Of a stretch of DNA of 64,000 bases, positions 45,888 through 53,830 are shown piece by piece (the stretch's first letter is position 1; each line of letters begins with the position of its first letter). The translations under genes and the position numbers were made by a program. Origin of the DNA: Arthrobacter crystallopoietes (GTDB lineage: Bacteria > Actinomycetota > Actinomycetes > Actinomycetales > Micrococcaceae); contig NZ_CP018863.1 of assembly GCF_002849715.1 (NCBI RefSeq), positions 620,001 to 684,000 on the forward strand. Reading direction: 5' to 3'. The notes under the pieces were generated by a model. That model saw nothing but the letters and a program-made list of their open reading frames with translations, ran no database searches and was not told the DNA's origin.

Positions 45888-46636
45888 ATGGAATGGTCCA
45901 TTCAAGAGGTCGCCAGGGCCGCCGGCACCACCAGCAGGACGCTGCGCCACTATCAGGAGATCGGTCTGCTGGAACCCAGCCGTGTTGGCCACAACGGGTA
46001 CCGCTATTACGACGACGGCTCCTTGCTGACGCTGCAGCGTATCCTGCTGCTGCGCCAGTTGGGTCTGGGTCTGCCGGAGATTGCCAAAGTAGTGCACGGC
46101 CGCACCGAAACGACTGCCGCACTGCGCGGACACCGGAAATCCTGCTGCAGGAACGGGACCGGATCGAACGCCAGATCGCGTCGGTCCGGTCAACAATCAA
46201 CAAGACGGAAAGAGGCGAGCAGCTGATGGCTGACGAAATGTTCGATGGTTTCGACCACACGAAGTACAAAGAGGAGGTCGAAGAACGCTGGGGTGCGGAG
46301 GCCTACGCCGCGGGCGACCAGTGGTGGCGCAATCTAAGTTCGAGCGAACGCACGGCCTGGATGGACCGGACGAAAGACCTCATGGCGTCCTGGACCGCCG
46401 CGGCAGCATCGGGCATCCCGGCGGACAGCGATGAAGCCCAGGACCTGGCCCAGCGGCAGTTCGACTGGCTCGCCAGCGCGAACGGCGGCCAGGAAATCCC
46501 GTACGGGTACTTCACCGGACTGGGCGACATGTATGTCGCGGACACGCGTTTCGGCGCGAACTACGGCGGCGAGGCCGGTGCTGGATTCGTGCGGGACGCG
46601 ATGAAAATCTACGCGGACCACCACCTGGCCACGTAG
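45888..46636 (+). pseudogene. TipA-like MerR-family regulator, frameshifted
   Basis: The first 80 codons encode a MerR winged-helix domain (IQEVARAAGTTSRTLRHYQE, NGYRYYDDGSLLTLQRILLL). The frame then breaks near 46131-46136: reading on gives a nonsense tail ending at 46226, whereas the neighbouring frame continues with EILLQERDRIERQIASVRS and a complete TipAS-type drug-binding domain (MADEMFDGFDHTKYKEEVEE onward) to 46636. One missing base, for example CACC(T)GGAAATC, explains the break; the restored protein would be 250 aa, the usual TipA length. A recent mutation or a sequencing error are both possible. A MerR promoter precedes it, and the exporter at 44.7 kb is the likely target. Confidence 0.88.
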
Positions 46637-46661
46637 GCCGGGCACACTCCCAGCACCCAGT

Positions 46662-47438
46662 TCAGGCGAGTCCGGGCGGTTCGGTCCGTTCCCGGCAAGC
46701 GGTGACGAAGGCCCCCAGCAGAGCCTCAAGCTGCCCGTCTGGAGTGCCCTCGGCCTCGGGATGCCACTGCACGGCAAGCAGCCACCCCTCGTCACGGCGT
46801 GCCAGCTCCACCGCTTCCACCACACCGTCTGGGGCGGCCGCCACTACGCGAAGCCGATCGCCGAGCCGGCGGACGGCCTGGTGGTGCCCGGACCGCACCA
46901 TCGTTTCGCCCGGGCCGAGCGCTCCGGCCAGCAAGGTTCCGCGGCCGATCGCCACCGGATGGGTGGCCATCGGCGGCCGTTCCTGGTGGATCTTGTGGCG
47001 GGACTCCGGCCCCAGGTCTTCGGTCAGGGAACCGGCGAAGGCCACGTTGACGAGCTGCAGTCCGCGGCAGATTCCCAGAACCGGCCGGCCGTTCTCCACG
47101 GCGCCGATGACCAGATCGATCTCGGTCTCGTCCGCGGCCGTGTCGACGCAATGCACCGTGGGCTCATCGGTATTGCCGCCGTACCGCGCCGGATCCACGT
47201 CTCCCCCGCCGAGGATGAGTACGCCGTCGTAATCCTTGGCGGTGAACACGTGCCCGGAGGCGGAATTGATAACGACGGCGTTGGCCCCGGCAGCGTCCAG
47301 GCCTGCGACGGCGCGGCGGGCCAGATCCGCCAGCGTTTCGGAGAACCACGCGGGATGGGAGGCCGAGTCCTGCGCATAGCTGACCGCAATCCTCGGCCGC
47401 AGCTGCGTCTGTGCGGAGGCCCCGCCATCGTTGTTCAT
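46662..47438 (-). CDS. Gamma-glutamyl-gamma-aminobutyrate hydrolase family protein (class I GATase-like)
   Basis: Peptidase C26/PuuD-like enzyme of 258 aa. The nucleophile is Cys124 in PVLGICRGLQLVNV, with His226 and Glu228 of AVQWHPEAEGTPD completing the triad; LILGGGDVDPARYGG is the family's substrate loop. It hydrolyses gamma-glutamyl amides in characterised relatives. Its ATG overlaps the stop of the upstream gene (ATGA at 47435-47438). Neighbourhood with a glutathionyl-hydroquinone reductase suggests thiol-conjugate or gamma-glutamyl metabolism, but this is inference. Confidence 0.92.
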   Translation of the reverse strand: MNNDGGASAQTQLRPRIAVSYAQDSASHPAWFSETLADLARRAVAGLDAAGANAVVINSASGHVFTAKDYDGVLILGGGDVDPARYGGNTDEPTVHCVDTAADETEIDLVIGAVENGRPVLGICRGLQLVNVAFAGSLTEDLGPESRHKIHQERPPMATHPVAIGRGTLLAGALGPGETMVRSGHHQAVRRLGDRLRVVAAAPDGVVEAVELARRDEGWLLAVQWHPEAEGTPDGQLEALLGAFVTACRERTEPPGLA

Positions 47439-48520
47439 GCCGGGTAGAGCGGATTGTGGCCGGTACTCACCCGCTCCGAGTCGCGGACCGGTCCGGGTGC
47501 GGTGCCGTTGCCGAAGGGGCTGCCGCCGAGCGCCTCGCGGCCGTGGTCGCTCAGCCAGTTGGCCAGGTCCGGGCCCTGCGGGACGATCTGCGTGGGGTTA
47601 ATGTCCTCGTGCACGATGTAGTAGTGCTGCTTGATCTGCTCGAAGTCGATGGTGTCGCCGAAGCCGGGGGTCTGGAACAGGTCGCGGGCGTAGCCCCAGA
47701 GCGCAGGCATCTCCGTGAGCTTGTTCCGGTTGCATTTGAAGTGGCCGTGGTAGACGGGATCGAAGCGCACCAGCGTGGTGAAGAGGCGCACGTCCGCTTC
47801 GGTGATGGTCTCTCCCATCAGGTAGCGGCGGGTGGTGAGGCGCTCCTCGAGCCAGTCCATCGCCGTCCAGAGCCGCTCGTAGGCCTTGTTGTACGCCTCC
47901 TGCGATCCGGCGAAACCGCAGCGGTAGACGCCGTTGTTGACCTCGGTGAATACCCGCTTGTTCACCTCTGCCATCTCGTCGCGCAGGTGCTCCGGGTACA
48001 GCTCCGGCGCGCCGTCGCGGTGGAACTCGGTCCATTCGGTGGAGAAGTCCAGGGTGATCTGCGGGTAGTTGTTGGTCACCACGGCGCCGGAGGCAACATC
48101 GACGACGGCGGGAACCGTAATGCCGCGCGGGTAGTCCGGGAAGCGCTTGAAGTAGGCCTGCTGCAGGCGCTCGATGCCCAAGACCGGGTCCTTGCCGCCG
48201 TCGTCCAGGTCGAAGGTCCAGCTGCGCGCGTCATGGGTAGGGCCGGGCATACCGATGGACAGCACGTCCTCAAGCCCAAGCAGGCGGCGGACAATGATGG
48301 TCCGGTTGGCCCAGGGGCAGGCGCGCGCGGCGACCAGGCGGTAGCGGCCGGGCTCCACCGGCCAGCGGCCTTCGTTGGGGTTGTCGCCGCCGCGGACAAT
48401 CCTGTCCTCGATGTAATGGGTGTCCCGGGTGAACTCTTCGCCGGTGTGGACGTAGGCCCCCTTGGTGCTGTACTCGGTGGCGGGGGCTGAGTTTTCGGTG
48501 CGCGCGCTCGTCTGGCTCAT
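47435..48520 (-). CDS. Glutathionyl-hydroquinone reductase-type GST (Xi class/ECM4)
   Basis: Enzyme of 361 aa, full length for the Xi-class. The active-site motif is ACPWANR with Cys68 as nucleophile; NNYPQITLDFSTEW and GGFAGSQEAYNKAYERLW-like helices plus FKCNRNKLTEMPALWGYARD are hallmarks. Family enzymes reductively remove glutathione from hydroquinone adducts. Actinobacteria normally use mycothiol, so the physiological thiol may differ. It is the first gene of a two-gene unit with the C26 hydrolase. Confidence 0.93.
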   Translation of the reverse strand: MSQTSARTENSAPATEYSTKGAYVHTGEEFTRDTHYIEDRIVRGGDNPNEGRWPVEPGRYRLVAARACPWANRTIIVRRLLGLEDVLSIGMPGPTHDARSWTFDLDDGGKDPVLGIERLQQAYFKRFPDYPRGITVPAVVDVASGAVVTNNYPQITLDFSTEWTEFHRDGAPELYPEHLRDEMAEVNKRVFTEVNNGVYRCGFAGSQEAYNKAYERLWTAMDWLEERLTTRRYLMGETITEADVRLFTTLVRFDPVYHGHFKCNRNKLTEMPALWGYARDLFQTPGFGDTIDFEQIKQHYYIVHEDINPTQIVPQGPDLANWLSDHGREALGGSPFGNGTAPGPVRDSERVSTGHNPLYPA

Positions 48521-48711
48521 GGTTTCAGCCTATCCCGCAACCGGCGGCAGCTTCCATGGAGGCGGGAATTTGCGGCGTGCGGACGGCCGTATCGCAACCG
48601 GGCAGCTCCCGAGATCCCGCGCAAATGTGATACTCGTCGCTAGGGTAAGGGTCTAAGGCAACTAATTGGCGCCCTACGCGCCGACAACGACGTCGCTACG
48701 CAGGAGGTTCC

Positions 48712-50079
48712 ATGTCATCTGTAAGCAGCAAGGGAAGAAATCCGGTCTCCGCTTTCATGCGCCCGGTCAATTCGCTGGTGGAGCGGTACATCCCCAGTGC
48801 GCTGGTCTTCGCGATCGTGCTGAGCGTGGTCGTGGCCATCATGGCCTTGATCCTCACCGACGCCGGACCGGTCGAGGTCATCAAGGGCTGGGGCGACGGG
48901 TTGTCCGGCCTGCTCGCCTTCATGACGCAGATGGCGCTGATCCTGCTGCTGGGCCACACGCTGGCCAATACGCGGCCGGTCAGGAAACTGCTCTCGTTCC
49001 TGGGCGGCCTGCCGCGGGGGCCCATCCAGGCCTACGTTTTCGTTTTCGTCATCGCGGCGGTCGCCTCCCTGATCACTTGGGGACTGGGCCTGGTGGTCGG
49101 CGCCCTGCTGGCCAAGGAGGTTGCCGCCCAGCTGCGGGCCAAGGGCGTGCGGCTGCACTTCCCGATGCTGGTCGCCGCCGCCTTCTCCGGCTTCGTGGTC
49201 TGGCACATGGGCTACTCCGGCTCCGGACCGCTGACCGCTGCCACCGAGGGGTCCTTCCTGGCCGAGCAAATCGGCCGCACCATCCCGGTCAGCGAAACCA
49301 CGTTCTCGCTCTGGAACATCCTCGCCGCCGTGGCCACCGTCATTGTGGTCGGGGGCGCGCTGGCCCTGGTGGCGCCGCGCGGCGATGACAAAATCGTGGA
49401 GCTCGCGGTGGATGCCCGCGAGGGCGAGGCGGATCTGGACGACGAGGTGGTCACGCCCGCCGACCGCGTGGACGCCAGCCGCATCCTGACGCTGGTGGTC
49501 GGACTGGCGCTGGTGGCCTACTTGGTGATCCACTTCAGCCAGGGCGGCACGCTGACCCTGGACATTGTGAACTGGTCCTTCCTGACGCTGATCTTCCTGC
49601 TGGTGCGCAACCCGTTCGAACTGATCGCGTTGATCAAGAATGCCGCGTCCAACGTCGGTGACATCCTGCTCCAGTTCCCGCTCTACGCCGGCATCATGGG
49701 CATCATGACCGCCACCGGGCTGATCACCGTGCTGTCCGATTTCTTCGTGAACGTTTCCACCCCGCAGACCTTCGGCTTCCTCGCCCTGCTCTCCGCCGGG
49801 CTGGTGAACTTCTTCGTCCCCTCCGGCGGCGGCCAGTTCGCGGTCCAGGGACCCATCATGCTCGACGCCGCTGCCCGGCTCGACGTGGATCCGGCGGTAG
49901 CCATCATGGCCGTGTCCTACGGCGACCAGTGGACCAACATGATCCAGCCGTTCTGGGCGCTGCCGCTGCTTGCCATAGCCGGGCTGAAAATGCGGGACAT
50001 CCTCGGTTACACCGTTATCACGCTGATCGCTTCCGGACTGGTGTTCTCCGCGACCCTGCTGATTATCGGGGCCGGCTGA
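48712..50079 (+). CDS. atoE: Short-chain fatty acid transporter, AtoE family
   Basis: Membrane protein of 455 aa with about 11-12 helices, TIGR00366/AtoE family. Diagnostic segments: SLITWGLGLVVGALLAKEVA, HMGYSGSGPLTAATEGSFLA, NFFVPSGGGQFAVQGPIM and SYGDQWTNMIQPFWALPLLA. The family imports short-chain fatty acids such as acetoacetate or butyrate. AGGAGG lies 6 bases before the ATG. No CoA-transferase gene is adjacent. Confidence 0.93.
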   Translation: MSSVSSKGRNPVSAFMRPVNSLVERYIPSALVFAIVLSVVVAIMALILTDAGPVEVIKGWGDGLSGLLAFMTQMALILLLGHTLANTRPVRKLLSFLGGLPRGPIQAYVFVFVIAAVASLITWGLGLVVGALLAKEVAAQLRAKGVRLHFPMLVAAAFSGFVVWHMGYSGSGPLTAATEGSFLAEQIGRTIPVSETTFSLWNILAAVATVIVVGGALALVAPRGDDKIVELAVDAREGEADLDDEVVTPADRVDASRILTLVVGLALVAYLVIHFSQGGTLTLDIVNWSFLTLIFLLVRNPFELIALIKNAASNVGDILLQFPLYAGIMGIMTATGLITVLSDFFVNVSTPQTFGFLALLSAGLVNFFVPSGGGQFAVQGPIMLDAAARLDVDPAVAIMAVSYGDQWTNMIQPFWALPLLAIAGLKMRDILGYTVITLIASGLVFSATLLIIGAG

Positions 50080-50145
50080 GCAAGCCGCGCCGGGTCCCGG
50101 TAGCCTGACCGGCCGCCGGGGCCCCAGCGGATCCCGGAGCCCGGT

Positions 50146-51369
50146 TCAGCCGGCGAAAGCGAACCTGTCCCTGCCGGCGAACAGGCCGGTCACTGCCTGC
50201 GCGGCGGAAACCACGCACAGCAGGATCAGCGAAGCCTCCCACCGGCCGGTGGCTGCGAACAGTCCGCCGAAGAGCGGAGGCCCGGCGGCCGCCAGCAGGT
50301 AGCCGATCGACTGGGCCATCCCGGAGAGTGCGCTGGCTTCCCGGTGCGTGCGGGTGCGCAGGCCGAACAGCGCCAAGGCCGTCACCAGCGAGCTGCCGCA
50401 GCCGAACCCGGCCACCAGCACCCACAGCAGCATGGCGCCGGGCAGGAGCAGGATGCCCAGCACGCCGGCAACAATCAGCAGCGGGGGCAACGCGGCCGGG
50501 AACCGCTGGTCCTTCCCCTTCAGGATCAGCGGGGTCAGCAGGCTGGAGACGATGCCGATCAGCTGGAACATCATCAGGTCCCATCCGGAGGCGACGTCCC
50601 CGCGTCCGTGCGAGCGTTCCAGCGTGGGCAGCCAGGTGATCAGAATGTAGAACGCCATGGATTGCAGCCCCATATACAACGTGACCTGCCAGGCGACGCC
50701 GGATTTCCACACGGACCCGCGGACGGGTGCCGGCACTGCGGCATTGAGTTGGGCCTGGGCCGAGCTGGCGCGGACCCGCAGCCGTGGCAGCCAGGCCAGC
50801 ACGGCAGGAACAGACAGCACCACGTAGATGGCGAGCGCAAAGCGCCAGCCGGCCGGTTCGCCGTCGTTAATTGGAAGCAGTGAGAGCGGCACCGAGAGCC
50901 CCGCGCCGAGCGAGGCAATGCCGCCGAGCACAGCGGAATAGGCGCCGGTGAGCGTGGCCATCTTGTCCGGGAAGTCCCGCTTGAGGATCGCAGGCAGCAG
51001 CACATTGCCGACGGCGATGGCCGCGCCGATAATGAACGTTCCCAGCCAGAGATTGACGATACTGCCGGGGGCCGGCCGCAGGAAGGTACCCGCGATGAGC
51101 AGCAGGAGCGCGGTGAAAACGGTACGCTCCACCCCGAACTTCTCGCTTATCCCGTGGGCCAGCGGGGAGATGACGCCGAAGGCCAGCAGCGGGACGGCAG
51201 CCAGCAGGCCCAGCGCCGCAGCGCCCAGGCCGGTGTCCGCCCCGATCTGGTCCAGCAGCGGTCCGACGCTGGTGAGGACCGGCCGCAGATTGGCAGCGAC
51301 CAGCAGCACGCCGGTGATGAGCATGCCGCCCGACAACGCCCGCCGCGCTCCGCTGACCGTATCCACCAC
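50146..51369 (-). CDS. MFS transporter, CynX/NimT family
   Basis: Transporter of 407 aa with 12 helices. The N-terminal GVLLVAANLRPVLTSVGPLL is the CynX (cyanate/nitroimidazole) family fingerprint; PLLAFGVISPLAHGISEKFG is the loop 2-3 motif. GTG 51369 (followed by a second GTG) is preferred over the longer frame, because GGGGTGGGG precedes it and the upstream 65 residues are not protein-like. Substrate unknown. Confidence 0.88.
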   Translation of the reverse strand: MVDTVSGARRALSGGMLITGVLLVAANLRPVLTSVGPLLDQIGADTGLGAAALGLLAAVPLLAFGVISPLAHGISEKFGVERTVFTALLLLIAGTFLRPAPGSIVNLWLGTFIIGAAIAVGNVLLPAILKRDFPDKMATLTGAYSAVLGGIASLGAGLSVPLSLLPINDGEPAGWRFALAIYVVLSVPAVLAWLPRLRVRASSAQAQLNAAVPAPVRGSVWKSGVAWQVTLYMGLQSMAFYILITWLPTLERSHGRGDVASGWDLMMFQLIGIVSSLLTPLILKGKDQRFPAALPPLLIVAGVLGILLLPGAMLLWVLVAGFGCGSSLVTALALFGLRTRTHREASALSGMAQSIGYLLAAAGPPLFGGLFAATGRWEASLILLCVVSAAQAVTGLFAGRDRFAFAG

Positions 51370-51448
51370 TGCCCCACCCCGCTGGTCGTGCCTATGCCTA
51401 CAGATACCTCCGCCCGCATCCGGGCACAACAAGACTATGTGATGGACA

Positions 51449-51485
51449 GCATAAGGGCGCCCGGTCAGACCGGGCGCCCTTATGC
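51449..51485 (-). terminator. Strong hairpin after the siderophore-binding protein gene
   Basis: Perfect 17-bp inverted repeat (51449-51465 with 51469-51485) with a 3-base loop, 18 bases past the lipoprotein gene's stop. The outer GCATAAGG/CCTTATGC part provides only a short TTATGC run. It separates the iron-regulated gene from the MFS gene. Confidence 0.9.
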
Positions 51486-51502
51486 TGCTATGTGTAGCGG
51501 GA

Positions 51503-52567
51503 TTATTTGGCGTTCGCGGCTTCCGCTGCGTCGGCAGCTTCGCCGAGCATCGGCAGGAACTCATCCAGTGCCCACGGCAGGCTCAGCGGAGAGGCGGCGG
51601 AGATGGACAGCGTCAGGGTGTTGTCCGAATCGGCAACCAACGCGTCATTTTCGACGGCGGGAATCTGGCTCAGCAGCGGATCCTCGATGACCTGCTGCTT
51701 GGTCTTGGCATCGGGTACCCAAGTGACGAAAATGTCCGATTCGAGCTCGTTGGCCTTTTCTGCGGACCACGGGATGAAGAACTCACCGGAGTCGCTGGTG
51801 CCTTCGGTGACGACGTCAGCCTGCTTCATGCCGATGCTGGTGAGGAACTTCGGACGGTTGTCGTTCATCGTGTAGACGTTGACGCCGTCGCCCTTGGCAG
51901 GCTCCAGATTGCCGTAGATAAACGACTTGCCGGCCAACTGCGGGTACTCGGACGCCTTGGCATCGATCGTCTGCTCGGTCTCGGCGACCAGCTTCTTGGC
52001 TTCCTCGGTCTTGCCCAGCGCCTCGCCGATCATCATCGTCGAATCCTGCCAGTCCGTGCCGTAGGCCAGTTCCGGGTAGGCCACCACCGGAGCGATCTTG
52101 CTCAGGGTGTCATAGTCTTCCTGGGTCAGGCCGGAGTACGCGGCCAGAATGACATCCGGGGTCAGCGCGGCAATCTCGTCAAAGGCGATGCCGTCGGCCT
52201 CGGAGTACAGCTTCGGGGCCTTCTCGGAACCAAGGGGAGCCCCGAGCTCCTCCAGCTTGGCATCCTTCCACGGCGTGGACTTGTTATCGTTACCGCCCCA
52301 CTCGACTGCAGGCATTCCGACGGGGACGACGCCGAGCGACAGTGCCACGTCGTCGTTCACCCAGGAAACCGTGGCCACGCGTTCGGGCTGCTCTTCGATG
52401 ACGGTCTCGCCGAAGGCATGCTCAATGGTCACCGGGAAGGCGTCCGAAGACCCTGCGGCGGTTTCACCCCCTGTGGAACCATCGGCGGGACCGGTGGAAC
52501 AGGCGGATACGGACAGAAGAACGACGGCGGCTGCGGCAAGCATGCCGCGGACACGGGAAAGGGCCAC
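51503..52567 (-). CDS. Iron-siderophore ABC transporter substrate-binding lipoprotein
   Basis: Exported binding protein of 354 aa of the FepB/FecB/PeriBP_2 class. Start GTG 52567 follows GAGGAG at good spacing; the signal peptide ends in the lipobox VSAC. The mature protein carries FPVTIEHAFGETVIEEQPER, the usual family opening, and PDVILAAYSGLTQEDYDTLS. A DtxR box lies 32 bases upstream. Together with the permease/ATPase operon at 36-39 kb it would complete an iron-siderophore importer. Part of the longer open frame upstream is not coding. Confidence 0.94.
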   Translation of the reverse strand: MALSRVRGMLAAAAVVLLSVSACSTGPADGSTGGETAAGSSDAFPVTIEHAFGETVIEEQPERVATVSWVNDDVALSLGVVPVGMPAVEWGGNDNKSTPWKDAKLEELGAPLGSEKAPKLYSEADGIAFDEIAALTPDVILAAYSGLTQEDYDTLSKIAPVVAYPELAYGTDWQDSTMMIGEALGKTEEAKKLVAETEQTIDAKASEYPQLAGKSFIYGNLEPAKGDGVNVYTMNDNRPKFLTSIGMKQADVVTEGTSDSGEFFIPWSAEKANELESDIFVTWVPDAKTKQQVIEDPLLSQIPAVENDALVADSDNTLTLSISAASPLSLPWALDEFLPMLGEAADAAEAANAK

Positions 52568-52598
52568 GATGGGACTCCTCGGCTCAGAGGTAACGAAC

Positions 52599-52617
52599 AA
52601 AAGTAAGGGTAGCCTAT
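52599..52617. promoter_or_regulatory. DtxR/IdeR-type iron box (weaker)
   Basis: AAAAGTAAGGGTAGCCTAT, 13 of 19 matches to the DtxR consensus, with both half-site cores retained (GTAAGG and AGCCTA). Directly upstream of the siderophore-binding lipoprotein gene. Confidence 0.65.
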
Positions 52618-52670
52618 GCTTCGATTGAATAAGAAACAATCGCGTTACGTATTTATCGCAGTCGTTCCTG

Positions 52671-52700
52671 ACCTCACACAAACGTCGGGCCGCACGTTTG
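52671..52700 (+). promoter_or_regulatory. Candidate ECF-sigma promoter of ogt1
   Basis: ACCTCACA (52671-52678), 15 bases, then ACGTTTG (52694-52700), 38 bases before the ogt1 ATG. The same two blocks with identical spacing occur before the ECF sigma gene (53246-53275). CGT at the -10 side is typical of ECF promoters. A 7-bp inverted repeat CAAACGT/ACGTTTG overlaps the right block. Confidence 0.55.
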
Positions 52701-52738
52701 CGTATCGGAGATAATGGCGTTGTGGAAGGAGCGATCCC

Positions 52739-53239
52739 ATGCCCGCAGTGCATTCCGTCATCGATACACCCATCGGCGAGCTCACCCTCGTGGCAGTCGA
52801 CGGGTCCCTGACCGGCGCATATTTTCCCGCCCACAAGCGGATGCCGGATGCCGAAGCCTTCGGTCCCCGCGTGGACGCGGAGTTTGTCGAAGCCAAACGC
52901 CAGCTGTCGGAATATTTTGCCTGCAAGCGCACCGAGTTCGACCTGCCGCTGAATCCCAAGGGCGACGCGTTCCAGCAGAAAGTGTGGGATTTGCTCCGGC
53001 GGATTCCTTACGGCCAGACCCGCTCGTACGGCCAGCTCGCCCGGGAACTCGGTGACGCTCATCTTGCCCAGGCCGTCGGCAACGCCAATGGCCGCAACCC
53101 GATCTCGATTATTGTGCCGTGCCACCGGGTTGTGGGAGCAGACGGTCGGCTGGTGGGTTATGCCGGCGGACTTGAGCGCAAAAGGTTCCTGCTTGAGCTG
53201 GAGGAGCCTGTGGAAATCAAAACCGCCAAACTTTTCTAG
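52739..53239 (+). CDS. ogt: Methylated-DNA--protein-cysteine methyltransferase (ogt1)
   Basis: Suicide repair protein of 166 aa that takes alkyl groups from O6-alkylguanine. Acceptor Cys128 lies in VPCHRVVGADG; the DNA-binding helix QQKVWDLLRRIPYGQTRSYG and asparagine hinge NANGRNP are intact. GGAAGGAG precedes the ATG. It is the first gene of the alkylation repair island and is followed after 42 bases by the ECF sigma gene. Its own promoter appears to carry the motif shared with the sigma gene. Confidence 0.97.
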   Translation: MPAVHSVIDTPIGELTLVAVDGSLTGAYFPAHKRMPDAEAFGPRVDAEFVEAKRQLSEYFACKRTEFDLPLNPKGDAFQQKVWDLLRRIPYGQTRSYGQLARELGDAHLAQAVGNANGRNPISIIVPCHRVVGADGRLVGYAGGLERKRFLLELEEPVEIKTAKLF

Positions 53240-53245
53240 GACGTA

Positions 53246-53275
53246 ACCTCACATCATGAACTCCGGCAGCGTTTA
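53246..53275 (+). promoter_or_regulatory. Candidate autoregulated ECF-sigma promoter
   Basis: ACCTCACA (53246-53253), 15 bases, GCGTTTA (53269-53275). A start site 6-7 bases after the right block would fall at or beside the ATG at 53282, predicting a leaderless mRNA; this fits the lack of a Shine-Dalgarno before the sigma gene. Confidence 0.55.
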
Positions 53276-53281
53276 CACAGC

Positions 53282-53830
53282 ATGAAACCCTTCGAGCAGC
53301 TCGTCACCGAGCACGGCGCGATGGTCCTGCGGGTCTGCCGCGCCGTACTGGGACCGGACGAGGCCGAGGATGCCTGGTCCGAAACGTTCCTGTCCGCCCT
53401 CAAGGCCTACCCGGAGCTGCCCGAAGCGGCCAATACGGAGGCATGGCTGGTGACCATCGCGCACCGCAAAGCCATTGATGTCACCCGGAAACGGGCGCGC
53501 AATCCGGTGCCGGTGGAAGAGCTGCCCGAACGTCCTTCCGCCGACCCGCCGGAAGCAGACCAAGATCTGTGGGATGCGGTCAAGTCGCTTCCGGACCGGC
53601 AGCGGGAGGCCATCGCGTACCACTATCTGGCCGGCCTGCCCCACCGGGAGGTTGCCGCCATCACCGGTTCAACTCCGGAAGCAGTCCGGCGTGCGGCCTC
53701 GGACGGTATCAAGAACCTGCGGCGGATCTATTTGGCCCCGGACGCAGCGTCCGTGGCTCCGGTTCCCGTTCCGGTCGGTTCAGTGCCGGCTTCCACCTGC
53801 ATTTCCGTTCCGAAAGGAGGGGCCCGATGA
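53282..53830 (+). CDS. ECF-type RNA polymerase sigma factor
   Basis: Sigma-70 family factor of 182 aa. Region 2 spans residues about 10-75 (VLRVCRAVLGPDEAEDAWSE, NTEAWLVTIAHRKAIDVTRK) for -10 recognition; region 4 spans about 98-150 (SLPDRQREAIAYHYLAGLPH, STPEAVRRAASDGIKNLRRI) with the helix-turn-helix. A Pro/Val/Ala-rich tail with one Cys (residue 173) follows. The stop overlaps the start of ogt2 (ATGA), and no classical anti-sigma gene is nearby. Context (ogt1, ogt2, alkB, tag) points to control of alkylation repair; this is inference supported by a shared upstream motif. Confidence 0.93.
   Translation: MKPFEQLVTEHGAMVLRVCRAVLGPDEAEDAWSETFLSALKAYPELPEAANTEAWLVTIAHRKAIDVTRKRARNPVPVEELPERPSADPPEADQDLWDAVKSLPDRQREAIAYHYLAGLPHREVAAITGSTPEAVRRAASDGIKNLRRIYLAPDAASVAPVPVPVGSVPASTCISVPKGGAR

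Noticed and set aside
46120..46140. Programmed frameshift in the TipA-like gene
   Set aside because: No slippery heptamer or downstream structure is evident; a one-base deletion or sequencing error is simpler.
53256..53285. Nine-codon mini-ORF (MNSGSVYTA) overlapping the sigma start
   Set aside because: It lies within the proposed promoter spacer and would not be transcribed if the mRNA is leaderless; kept only as an alternative explanation for coupling.
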